From AG-12 sp027319585 (lineage in GTDB: Bacteria > Chloroflexota > Dormibacteria > Aeolococcales > Bog-877), in assembly GCA_027319585.1 (NCBI GenBank), contig DAHVMY010000012.1, positions 1 to 46,568 on the forward strand: 46,568 nt of DNA. Reading direction: 5' to 3'. Every line of letters begins with the position of its first letter. Within the stretch, counting starts at the first letter, position 1. The notes beneath the pieces are model-generated. The model did no database searches, had not been told where the DNA came from, and was given only the letters and a program-made list of their open reading frames with translations. Below, one piece after another: positions 39,395 through 46,568 of the stretch. Both the position numbers and the translations under genes were made by a program.

Positions 39395-40327
39395 TCAGCG
39401 CCCCCCGTAGCGGTTCAGCACCTGGTGCACCCTGGCGGTCATCGCCAGCGCCTCGTTCAGCGGTCGCTGCCACATGTTGCGCCCGAAGATGAACCCGCTG
39501 CCCCCGGCCGCCATGCAGTCGTCGATCCGGCCCAGCAGCTCGTCATCCTGCAGCTTGCTCCCGCCGGCGAAGATGACCAGCGAACGCCCTCCGGACCGGA
39601 TCACCCGGGCCAGCATCTCGCGCCGGTCCTCCACCAGGGTGTCGTAAGGAGCCGGGGAGGCTGAGTCGGCGTCGGTGTGCTCCCTGGGGATGTTGAGTTT
39701 GATCACGTCGGCACCCATCTCCGACGCCACCCGTGCGGCGTAATCGATCGCGTAGAGGCTGTTCTGACCGCCCCGCTTGTCGATGGCGGAACCCCTGGGG
39801 TAGGCCCAGCAGATGAGGGGCATCCCGTAGCGCTCACACTCCGCCCGCACTTCATTCATCTGCCGCAGATCGCGATCCTGGGCGGGGGACCCCACGTAGC
39901 AGGTGTACCCGACGGCGGCCGCCCCCAGCCTGACCGCGTCCTCGACCGAGGATGTCAGCGGGGAGAACGCATCGTCCGAGCTCGGCACCGCGGTCTTGCC
40001 GTTCACCTTCAGCACCAGCGGCAGGCGTCCGGCGTGGTCTCTGAGGTAGCGGGTGGCGAGTCCGATATGGAGGGCGATCCCCGAGTAGTTCCCCTCCAGG
40101 GCCAGGCGGACCTGGAAGTCGGGGTCCTTGGCCGGAGGGTTGGTGAAGAAGTCCACCGGTCCGTGTTCCAGCCCCTGGTCTATCGGCAGCAGCAGCAGGG
40201 TGCCGTTGCCCGGCCCGTGATCGTATAGGAGAGTGTGCAGGCGGGCCCGCTTGCCCTGGGACAGCCTGAGGTCGTCGAGGTGGGGGCGGGTCGGGACGGC
40301 GGTCGAGCTGGTGCTGATTGTGCTCAT
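39395..40327 (-). CDS. fbaB: Class I fructose-bisphosphate aldolase (DhnA/FbaB type)
   Basis: A 310-residue Schiff-base aldolase that splits fructose 1,6-bisphosphate. It belongs to the archaeal/DhnA type: LLLLPIDQGLEHGPVDFF near the N-terminus, LKVNGKTAVP, AYPRGSAIDKRGG, and the Schiff-base lysine in GADVIKLNIP (about residue 213), then IFAGGSKLQDDELL and GSGFIFGRNMWQRPL for phosphate binding. It lies on the opposite strand from its neighbours. ATG 40327 is a leaderless start: an extended TGTAACCT box ends six bases upstream. Together with enolase it shows a standard lower glycolytic route. Confidence 0.92.
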   Translation of the reverse strand: MSTISTSSTAVPTRPHLDDLRLSQGKRARLHTLLYDHGPGNGTLLLLPIDQGLEHGPVDFFTNPPAKDPDFQVRLALEGNYSGIALHIGLATRYLRDHAGRLPLVLKVNGKTAVPSSDDAFSPLTSSVEDAVRLGAAAVGYTCYVGSPAQDRDLRQMNEVRAECERYGMPLICWAYPRGSAIDKRGGQNSLYAIDYAARVASEMGADVIKLNIPREHTDADSASPAPYDTLVEDRREMLARVIRSGGRSLVIFAGGSKLQDDELLGRIDDCMAAGGSGFIFGRNMWQRPLNEALAMTARVHQVLNRYGGR

Positions 40328-40333
40328 GCTCTG

Positions 40334-40339
40334 AGGTTA
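40334..40339 (-). promoter_or_regulatory. Extended -10 box TGTAACCT of fbaB
   Basis: On the minus strand TAACCT (preceded by TG) ends six bases before ATG 40327. The divergent ABC transporter promoter lies about 45 bases away. Confidence 0.55.
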
Positions 40340-40378
40340 CAACGTCGCATCAAGCGGTGGGCGCTGACACTGGGCGGT

Positions 40379-40384
40379 GATAAT
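40379..40384 (+). promoter_or_regulatory. -10 box GATAAT for the ABC exporter
   Basis: GATAAT differs from consensus at one base and ends seven bases before GTG 40392, supporting a leaderless start there rather than at GTG 40377. Confidence 0.5.
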
Positions 40385-40391
40385 CGCGGAT

Positions 40392-41189
40392 GTGGCAGCC
40401 CCAGCCCCTGAGGCGGCGATCGCCTTCGAGCAGGTGGAGAAGAGTTTCGACGTGCGGCCGGCGGTGCTGGATCTCAACCTGCGCGTCGGCCCCGGTGAAC
40501 TCTTCGGCCTGATCGGGCCAAACGGGGCGGGCAAGACCACCACCATCAAGATGGCGGTGGGGCTGCTGCGACCCTCGCAGGGGCGCGTCCTCATCGCCGG
40601 CTACGACATCCAGCATCAGGGTACCCAGGCGAGGCGCCGACTCGGTTACGTCCCCGACTCCGCCCCCCTCTACGACAAGCTGACGGGCCTGGAGATGCTC
40701 GAGCTCGCCAGTGACCTGCATCAGATCAGCCGGGAGCGGCGCCAGCGGCGCATCCCAGCGCTGCTCTCGGCGCTCGACCTGGAAGCCGCGGCGGGTCAGC
40801 TGGTCCAGTCCTATTCCCGCGGCATGCGCCAGAAGCTGGCGCTCTGCGCTGCCCTCATGCACGACCCCCAGGTGCTCTTCCTGGACGAGCCCACCGTGGG
40901 GTTGGACCCGCAGGCGGCCCGCCAGCTCAAGGTGATGTTGCAGACCCTGTGCGCCACCGGCCACACGGTCTTCCTCAGCACTCACGCTCTCGAGATCGCG
41001 GCTGCGCTCTGTGACCGGGTGGGCATCTTCAACCGCGGCCGACTGGTGGCGGTCGGCACCGTGGCGGAGTTGGAGCGCGCCGCGGGTGCCGCGCCGGGCC
41101 ATCCCGGGACGCTGGAGGAGGCGTTCATGAGCGTGACCGGCGCCGCCGACCAGGAGACCTCCACGCTGATCTCCGCCCTCGGGGCCTGA
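40392..41189 (+). CDS. ABC transporter ATP-binding protein
   Basis: A 265-residue ABC-2-type ATPase. Walker A is GPNGAGKTT (42-50), the signature is YSRGMRQKL (about 141-149), Walker B is VLFLDEPTVGLD and the switch histidine is in FLSTHALE. The early segment ARRRLGYVPDSAPLYDKLTG contains the Q-loop position, where a glutamine is absent (VPDSAPLY in place of PQ), as in many ABC-2 exporters. It drives the membrane protein encoded three bases downstream. Substrate could be a lipid, peptide or antibiotic; unknown. GTG 40392 is selected by the GATAAT box. Confidence 0.9.
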   Translation: MAAPAPEAAIAFEQVEKSFDVRPAVLDLNLRVGPGELFGLIGPNGAGKTTTIKMAVGLLRPSQGRVLIAGYDIQHQGTQARRRLGYVPDSAPLYDKLTGLEMLELASDLHQISRERRQRRIPALLSALDLEAAAGQLVQSYSRGMRQKLALCAALMHDPQVLFLDEPTVGLDPQAARQLKVMLQTLCATGHTVFLSTHALEIAAALCDRVGIFNRGRLVAVGTVAELERAAGAAPGHPGTLEEAFMSVTGAADQETSTLISALGA

Positions 41190-41192
41190 CCG

Positions 41193-42845
41193 GTGGCGGC
41201 CGGCACCGACCGCTGGGACCCCATGCCTGAGCTGCGCCGACGGTCGCAACTCGCCGGGCTGGCCAGAGCGGGCCTCGCCGGGCTCTGGAACGGGTGCTGG
41301 CACTGCGGACCGGGGCGTCGGCTCGCCACCATCCTGATCCCGGCGGTCGGCGCCCTGGTCTGGGTGGCGGCCACCCCAGTCGTGGTCCAGCTCCTGCGCT
41401 CACGGGCGGTCGGCTCCGGCGCCGGCCTGGAAGCCGGACTCACGACCCTGATGGTGGTCCTGTTCGCCTTCACGCTGGCGACCTCGATCAGCTTCGCGCT
41501 GGCGTCGATCTATTTCGCCCGCGACGTGGAGTGGCTGCTGCTGGCCCCCATCAGCCCCAGGCTCTTCCTCTCTTACCGTTTGCTCTCCCAGCTCGGCCTC
41601 GGCGCCGCCATCGGCGCCGGCGTCGCGGGACCGGTGGTGCTGGCGGCGGCGGTCGTGTACCACAGGCCGGGGCTGGTGCCCTTGGTGGCGCTGGCCGTCG
41701 GCAGCCTGCTCCTGGTTCCGATGGCGGTGGCGATGCTGGTGGTGGTGGCGCTGGTTCGGGTTGTCCCCGCCAACCGGGTGAAGGAGGCGGCGGGACTCCT
41801 GGTCGGGGTAGTGGGGTTCGGGGTCGCTGCCCTCGATCTGGCCGCGTCGGTGCGGCGGGGGTCGGTGCCCGGGATCGGGATCAGCGACTTCTCCCGGGGG
41901 ATGCATCTCCCGGGCTGGCTGTCCCCGACCTGGGCGGCCCAGAGCATCTTCGCGGCGGCCCACGGAAGGTGGGGCCCAGCCCTCCTTGGGGTCACTGAGC
42001 TGATCGCCCTGGCCGCTGTGGTCACGTTCTGCGCCGTCTGGCTTTCCGGCCCGCTGGTGCGCGAGGGGTGGTTCCGAGCCCAGACCACCAGCCGGCGGGG
42101 CGGGCGAGGGCGCCCTCGATTGCGCCGTCGGCCGGTGGTGCTGGCGGTGCTGCGCAAGGACTGGCGCACCCTGCGCCGCGACCCGGCCCAGCTTGTCCAG
42201 TTGCTTCTGCCGATCGGCCTGTTTGCTGTGTACCTGTTGTCGCCGCGGGCCGGCGGACTGGGGCTGGGTCTCTTTCACAACTTTCCGAGCTGGTACGGCC
42301 CGATGACCACCGCCGCCTTCGCCGCCCTCTTCGCCGCCAGCGGTATTGGGCTCCGGGCGGTCGGTTCCGAAGGTCGGCAGTTCTGGTGCCTTCGGACCGC
42401 CCCGGTTTCGACTCGGACCCTGCTCCTCAGCAAGCTGGTCCTGCCGGGGGTGATCGCGACCACCGCCAGCCTGACCCTGATGGTGACCAGCGAGCTTCGC
42501 AGCGGCACCTCCGGGTTCCAGATGCTCTTCTCAGCCCTGCTGCTCTCCATCTGCGTGGTCGGACTGAGCGCTCTGGCGACCGGGCTGGGGGCGATCTGGC
42601 CCCGCCTTGACTGGACCGATCCCCGCCGCGCCGTGGGGGTCTGGCTGGCGATCGTGTTCATGATGCTGGGGGCGGCCTACATCGCGGTCTGCGTCGTCGG
42701 ACTCACCCTCGCCCTGCTGATCACCAACCAGCCCTCCCTGGGTTCCGAACTGTTCGCGTTGGTGGTCCTCATGGCAATCGCCGGCCTCACCGCCGGCCTG
42801 ACCTTGAAGGTGGGGCACAGCCGGCTCCAGGCCCTGGACGTGTGA
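41193..42845 (+). CDS. ABC-2-type exporter permease
   Basis: A 550-residue membrane protein with about twelve helices and no ATP-binding motif. Its N-terminal 45 residues are cytoplasmic (RRRSQLAGLARAGL), then helices ATILIPAVGALVWVA, TTLMVVLFAFTLATSISFALA, and a second half beginning VVLAVLRKDWRTLRRDPAQLVQLLLP, a typical intracellular coupling segment of putative ABC-2 exporters. It lies three bases after the ATPase gene and surely forms the pair. GTG 41193 is the first start. A 12-bp-stem hairpin follows 80 bases after its end. Confidence 0.85.
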   Translation: MAAGTDRWDPMPELRRRSQLAGLARAGLAGLWNGCWHCGPGRRLATILIPAVGALVWVAATPVVVQLLRSRAVGSGAGLEAGLTTLMVVLFAFTLATSISFALASIYFARDVEWLLLAPISPRLFLSYRLLSQLGLGAAIGAGVAGPVVLAAAVVYHRPGLVPLVALAVGSLLLVPMAVAMLVVVALVRVVPANRVKEAAGLLVGVVGFGVAALDLAASVRRGSVPGIGISDFSRGMHLPGWLSPTWAAQSIFAAAHGRWGPALLGVTELIALAAVVTFCAVWLSGPLVREGWFRAQTTSRRGGRGRPRLRRRPVVLAVLRKDWRTLRRDPAQLVQLLLPIGLFAVYLLSPRAGGLGLGLFHNFPSWYGPMTTAAFAALFAASGIGLRAVGSEGRQFWCLRTAPVSTRTLLLSKLVLPGVIATTASLTLMVTSELRSGTSGFQMLFSALLLSICVVGLSALATGLGAIWPRLDWTDPRRAVGVWLAIVFMMLGAAYIAVCVVGLTLALLITNQPSLGSELFALVVLMAIAGLTAGLTLKVGHSRLQALDV

Positions 42846-42924
42846 GGAGCGACGCGGCGACGCTGTCCCGAACTCCATTGGCCGAACCACCCCGCCGGTG
42901 CCGGCTGGGGGCGATCCACTTCGA

Positions 42925-42954
42925 GGCTCCTCCGAGAGGGCCTCGGGAGGAGCC
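42925..42954 (+). terminator. GC-rich hairpin after the ABC permease
   Basis: GGCTCCTCC (42925-42933) pairs with GGAGGAGCC (42946-42954); the inner GAG/CTC extends the stem to about 12 pairs with a 5-base loop. No T-run follows. It separates the exporter from the ffs promoter. Confidence 0.55.
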
Positions 42955-42973
42955 GGCTGGGTGGCAGTAGAAG

Positions 42974-42979
42974 TAGAAT
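42974..42979 (+). promoter_or_regulatory. -10 box TAGAAT of the SRP RNA gene
   Basis: TAGAAT lies 8-10 bases before the expected 5' end of the SRP RNA and is the only AT-rich hexamer in the region. Confidence 0.6.
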
Positions 42980-42986
42980 CTGAGTG

Positions 42987-43229
42987 ATCGCGCTAGACGG
43001 GGAGTTAGCGGTGCCCTGTACCCGCAATCCGCTACAGCGGGGTCGAATTCCCCTCCTAGGGACGGCGTCTTCGGGTCAGCTCCGATCACCGAGGTGTTGA
43101 CGGCCGGGTCCGGCGCAGCCAATCACCGCCAACCCCGTCAGGTCCGGAAGGAAGCAGCGGTACGCGGAGCGACTGGAGTGCCGTCGGGCTCCCCGGCCTG
43201 AGCCCGGAGGTCGACAGGCGCCGGGGATG
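42987..43229 (+). ncRNA. ffs: Large bacterial SRP RNA (with Alu domain)
   Basis: About 240 bases that follow the Bacillus-type SRP RNA. The 5' Alu domain is recognisable as GCTAGACGGGGAGTTAGCGG and TGCCCTGTACCCGCAATCCG, then AGCGGGGTCGAATTCCCCTCC; GGTGTTGACG and GGGTCCGGCGCA follow, and the S-domain core is GTCAGGTCCGGAAGGAAGC (about 43137-43156), the most conserved part, which binds Ffh. Late bases GCCTGAGCCCGGAGG pair back to CTTCGGGTCAG (43069-43079), closing helix 5. Ends are approximate. It precedes dnaX, a common order in Gram-positive and related genomes. Confidence 0.93.
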
Positions 43230-43257
43230 TCTTCACAAAGAGGGGTGCGCGATCATC

Positions 43258-44883
43258 TTGACGAACGTGAACTCAGTGAGACAGAGCCTCTACCTGCGCT
43301 ACCGCCCGCGGCGGTTCCAAGACCTGGTGGGTCAGGAGGTGGTGGCGCGCACCCTGCGCAACGCGGTGCGGGAGCGCCGTTTCGCCCACGCCTACCTGTT
43401 CACGGGGATCCGGGGCACCGGTAAGACGTCGGCCGCCCGGATCCTGGCCCGGGCGATCAACTGCGAGCAGCCCCAGGACGGCGAGCCGTGCCTGACCTGT
43501 CCCGCCTGCGAGGCCATCGGCGCGGGTCGCAGCCTGGACGTGATCGAGATCGACGCGGCCACCAACCGGGGCATCGACGAGATCCGGGACCTGCGGGAGC
43601 GGGCCCAGTTCATGCCCAGCGAGCTGCGCATGAAGGTGTACATCATCGACGAGGTGCACATGCTGACCACCGAGGCCGGGAACGCCTTCCTCAAGACCCT
43701 CGAGGAGCCTCCTGAGCACGCCTGCTTCATCCTGGCGACCACCGAGCCCCACCGGCTCAGTGAGACGGTGCTGTCTCGCTGCCAGCGCTTTGACTTCCGC
43801 CGGATCCCGGTGGCCTCAATGGCCCGACACCTGGCTCACATCTGCGAGTTGGAGCAGGTCGCCACCAGCCCCGAAGTTATGCAGCTGGTGGCCGAGGCGG
43901 GGGCCGGATCCCTGCGCGACGCCGAGTCCCTGCTCGATCGCCTGATCGGAACCGAGGATGGGGTGCTCGATCTGGAGCTGGTGCGGGGGGCGCTGGGGAT
44001 GGCCGATCCGCAGGCGGTGGGCCGGCTGGCCGACAGCCTGGCGGCAGGCGACTGGTCGACACTCATGAAGGAGCTGGGGCAGCTCTCCGAGTCCGGGGTG
44101 GAGCCGCGCCAACTGCTGCGGTCGCTGGGGGCCACCGCCCGGAGCCGCCATTGGGCAGAGGTCGCCGGGCCCGGCCCGCGGGCCGGCTTCTGGCTGGCTC
44201 TGATGGACGCGTGCGTGCGTGGTGGCGGGGAGCTGCGGCGGGCGGACGATCCGTGGATGGCGGTCGAGGTGATCCTGCTGCGGGTGGCGTCGGCTAGGCC
44301 TGGTCGACGGGAGTCGGGAGAGGCTTCGCCGCGGAACCCGACCGACGCTTCACCTCCCGCCTTGTCGGCTGCAGTGGAGGCTGCGCCGCCGGCGGCCACC
44401 CCCTCCTTGCCGGGAGGCAAGCCTCTGCCGGAGCCCGCTTTCATCCAGGCCACCCCGACGGAACCCCCGGTATTGGGCCCCGAAGACGGCCGGGCCTCCC
44501 CGGTCGGCTCCTGGCCCGCTCGTTGGGCCGAGATCCGAGACTGGGCGCAGCGGAGCCATCCGGGACCCTTTGCCGCGCTGGTCAGGGAGACCAGGGCCGT
44601 CTCCTGCGAGGATGGCCGGATGACCGTCGAGGTCGCCTATCCCTGGCACCTGGACCAGCTTCGAGCGGCTCCCAACCGGGCCCTACTCGAGTCCGGCTGC
44701 CAGGATGTCTTCGGGCAGGAGCTGGCCCTGGACCTAGTCTTGGCCGGGGAGCCGGCCCCGGTTGCGCCTACCTCTGGGGCCGAGCCCAGCGCCCTGGCGC
44801 TGGCACTCCAGAAGTTCCCGGGGAGCACCGTGCGCAAGGTCGAGTTTCCCGACCCCGGCCGGGCCTCCTCGGTCGAGCCCTAG
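43258..44883 (+). CDS. dnaX: DNA polymerase III subunits gamma and tau
   Basis: A 541-residue clamp-loader ATPase. LYLRYRPRRFQDLVGQE is the family start, Walker A is GIRGTGKTSAA (about 50-60), C69, C78, C81 and C84 bind zinc, IDEVHML is Walker B and LSRCQRFDFRRI sensor 1/arginine finger region. After about residue 340 a proline-rich linker leads to a tau-type C-terminal domain (WAEIRDWAQRSHPGPFAALV). No A-rich slippery site is evident, so only the long form is expected. TTG 43258 is the annotated start; GTG 43276 is possible. It precedes ybaB and recR. Confidence 0.95.
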   Translation: MTNVNSVRQSLYLRYRPRRFQDLVGQEVVARTLRNAVRERRFAHAYLFTGIRGTGKTSAARILARAINCEQPQDGEPCLTCPACEAIGAGRSLDVIEIDAATNRGIDEIRDLRERAQFMPSELRMKVYIIDEVHMLTTEAGNAFLKTLEEPPEHACFILATTEPHRLSETVLSRCQRFDFRRIPVASMARHLAHICELEQVATSPEVMQLVAEAGAGSLRDAESLLDRLIGTEDGVLDLELVRGALGMADPQAVGRLADSLAAGDWSTLMKELGQLSESGVEPRQLLRSLGATARSRHWAEVAGPGPRAGFWLALMDACVRGGGELRRADDPWMAVEVILLRVASARPGRRESGEASPRNPTDASPPALSAAVEAAPPAATPSLPGGKPLPEPAFIQATPTEPPVLGPEDGRASPVGSWPARWAEIRDWAQRSHPGPFAALVRETRAVSCEDGRMTVEVAYPWHLDQLRAAPNRALLESGCQDVFGQELALDLVLAGEPAPVAPTSGAEPSALALALQKFPGSTVRKVEFPDPGRASSVEP

Positions 44884-44886
44884 AAT
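44881..44886 (+). promoter_or_regulatory. -10 box TAGAAT overlapping the dnaX stop
   Basis: The TAG stop of dnaX is the first half of TAGAAT. It would start a transcript near 44893, leaving a 23-base leader with AGGAGGGAG before ybaB. Confidence 0.45.
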
Positions 44887-44915
44887 TAGCCCCAACCCGC
44901 CAGGAGGGAGATCGC

Positions 44916-45233
44916 TTGCCGCAGTTAAACCCCAAGCAGCTGCGCCAGCTGCAGCAGAACATGGCTCGCCAGTTCGAGCAGGCGCAGTCGGACCTGGCCG
45001 CGCGCGAGGTGGAGGGTTCAGCCGGGGGCGGGGCGGTGGTGGTGCGCTGCAGCGGCCAGCAGCGGGTGACCGCAGTCCTGATCGACCCGGCAGTGCTCGA
45101 GGAGGGCAGCGAGATGGTGGGCGACCTGATCCAGGCCGCGGTCAACGACGCCCTCGAGCGGTCGCGCGAGCTGGCGGCCAGGTCCATGGAGGCGATCCTG
45201 CCGCCCGGGATGCTACCTCCCGGGATGCTCTGA
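44916..45233 (+). CDS. YbaB/EbfC nucleoid-associated protein
   Basis: A 105-residue DNA-binding protein of the YbaB/EbfC family. The N-terminal helix NPKQLRQLQQNMARQFEQAQSDLAAREVEGSAGGGAV and the strand VVVRCSGQQRVTAVLIDPAVL followed by LIQAAVNDALERSRELAARSM match the tweezer-shaped dimer fold. It sits between dnaX and recR, its classical place. TTG 44916 has the strong Shine-Dalgarno AGGAGGGAG. The end repeats LPPGM twice, an unusual short tail in place of the usual Gly/Met-rich end. Confidence 0.93.
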   Translation: MPQLNPKQLRQLQQNMARQFEQAQSDLAAREVEGSAGGGAVVVRCSGQQRVTAVLIDPAVLEEGSEMVGDLIQAAVNDALERSRELAARSMEAILPPGMLPPGML

Positions 45234-45261
45234 GCCAGCAGCGGGAGCCGCGGGGCTGAGG

Positions 45262-45864
45262 ATGGGGCTGCTGCCCGACCCGGTGGAGCGGCTGGCCGAG
45301 GAGTTCGCCCGGTTCCCCGGGATCGGGCCCAAGACCGCCGAACGACTGGCCTTTCAGGCGGCGCGCTGGCCGGCGCCGGCACTGCTGGCGATGGCCGAGA
45401 CGATCGGCGCGCTGGCGCGGGAGGTCGGTCAGTGCCCGGTCTGCTTCTTTCTCAGTGAACGCGGCGAGCTGTGCACGATCTGCCGCCAGCCCGGTCGCGA
45501 GGATAAGACCATCTGTGTGGTGGAGGACCCCAAGGATGTGCTGGCGATCGAGCGCACCGGGGAGTTTCGCGGCGTCTACCACGTTTTGGGGGCCTCACTG
45601 TCCCCGCTGGACGGCATCGGTCCGGCGGAGATCCATGCCGACGAACTGGTCGCTCGGGTGGTGGGGGGAGCGGTCCAGGAGGTGATCCTGGCCACCGACT
45701 CCGACGTGGAGGGGGAGGCCACCGCCGGCTACCTGATCCGCCGGCTGGAGGGGACGCCTCCCCGGGTCACCCGCTTGGCCCACGGTCTGCCCGTGGGGGG
45801 GGAGCTGGCGTACGCTGATGAGCGCACCGTGGCCCGCGCCTTCTCCGGCCGGCAGGGGATTTGA
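45262..45864 (+). CDS. recR: Recombination protein RecR
   Basis: A 200-residue RecR, which with RecO loads RecA at gaps. FPGIGPKTAERLAFQAAR is the helix-hairpin-helix, C58, C61, C71 and C74 (CPVCFFLSERGELCTIC) bind zinc, and ICVVEDPKDVLAIERTGEFRGVYHVLGG-like sequence (here LGASLSPLDGIGP) is the Toprim domain, closing with ATDSDVEGEATAGYL and GLPVGGELAYADERTVARAF. Length is exact. GAGG precedes ATG 45262. It is the last gene before the rRNA operon. Confidence 0.96.
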   Translation: MGLLPDPVERLAEEFARFPGIGPKTAERLAFQAARWPAPALLAMAETIGALAREVGQCPVCFFLSERGELCTICRQPGREDKTICVVEDPKDVLAIERTGEFRGVYHVLGASLSPLDGIGPAEIHADELVARVVGGAVQEVILATDSDVEGEATAGYLIRRLEGTPPRVTRLAHGLPVGGELAYADERTVARAFSGRQGI

Positions 45865-45892
45865 GTTCGGATCCCCTGGATTGAGATCAGGG

Positions 45893-45921
45893 TTGACCGG
45901 CGCCCCCACTCGGGATATACT
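45893..45921 (+). promoter_or_regulatory. rRNA operon promoter
   Basis: TTGACC (45893-45898), a 17-base spacer, and TATACT (45916-45921): the best -35/-10 pair in the window, as expected for rrn. Transcription should begin near 45928, about 160 bases before the 16S 5' end. Confidence 0.8.
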
Positions 45922-46024
45922 TCACAGTCCGCGCTGAGCTCACAAGCCCGGCGCCGGCCCCCCGCTGCGGGAGGCAGCCCGCACCTTGACAATTGAAGAG
46001 TGGAGACGATTCTGTATCCACATG

Positions 46025-46080
46025 CCCCTTGGGAAGGGGCCCAAACAAATTCTTTGCCACCTACCCGGCTTCGGCCGGGT
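46025..46080 (+). other. rRNA leader hairpins
   Basis: Two hairpins in the leader: CCCCTT-GGG-AAGGGG (46025-46039) and ACCCGGC-TTCG-GCCGGGT (46063-46080), the latter with a UUCG tetraloop ending six bases before the mature 16S. Between them TTCTTTGCC resembles a boxA antitermination element, a weak match. Confidence 0.55.
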
Positions 46081-46085
46081 TGGTA

Positions 46086-46568
<483 letters not shown>

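Noticed and set aside
43258..44883. Programmed frameshift site for a short gamma form in dnaX
   Set aside because: No A-rich slippery heptamer followed by a hairpin was seen in the expected region.

Overview
The window is a GC-rich bacterial chromosome segment with dense genes, frequent GTG and TTG starts and many 1-, 4- or 8-base overlaps between neighbours. It ends inside a 16S rRNA gene. The 16S start, an SRP RNA with a Bacillus-type Alu domain, a nickel superoxide dismutase with its own protease, a CysO/CysM/Mec-type cysteine route and many apparently leaderless promoters suggest a Terrabacteria lineage, most likely a Dormibacterota/Chloroflexota-like soil bacterium with actinobacterial-style gene content. 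This placement is an inference from gene content and a partial 16S, not a computed phylogeny.

Layout. 1-1300 is a decayed accessory edge: an IS3-type transposase remnant, a broken tyrosine recombinase and an intact VapBC-like toxin-antitoxin pair. 1500-9940 holds scattered genes: an acetyltransferase, a BNR-repeat lipoprotein, small membrane proteins, a drug/metabolite exporter, a PrmC-like methyltransferase, DUF4395, a DsbA-like protein, a phosphoribosyltransferase, and the divergent sodN/sodX pair. 9986-14500 holds an inositol-phosphatase-like gene, enolase, cysM-mec and secG, followed by tRNA-Leu(CAG). 14787-22516 runs plus-strand through an anchored serine protease, sqdB, trxB, an ATP:cobalamin adenosyltransferase, acylphosphatase and trpCFBA. 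22519-27055 is minus-strand: a fatty-acid cluster (fabF-acpP-fabD-fabG) and an FAD reductase.

27129-39388 is a long plus-strand run: a Nudix protein, YbjQ, an amine-oxidase-like flavoprotein, a CysO-like sulfur carrier, mnmA, two small membrane proteins, an unusual long polyprenyl synthase, then a complex I membrane-arm-like set (nuoJKLMN-like). 39395-42845 has class I aldolase (minus) and an ABC exporter. 42987-45864 carries ffs (SRP RNA), dnaX, ybaB and recR, a common housekeeping order, followed by the rRNA promoter, leader and 16S.

Three points deserve most attention. First, the nuoKLMN-like proteins keep the fold signatures of complex I antiporter subunits but have lost nearly all the Glu/Lys/His residues of the proton path, and NuoJ/NuoK carry oppositely charged tails. 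Second, the CysO-like carrier has five extra residues after its GG, so it should need a protease such as the Mec-type JAMM protein encoded 15 kb away beside cysM. Third, a TAnnnT box 6-8 bases before the start codon recurs at about ten genes, implying leaderless mRNAs, and in three places the same signal appears to drive a mini-ORF that ends at or just before the next gene.
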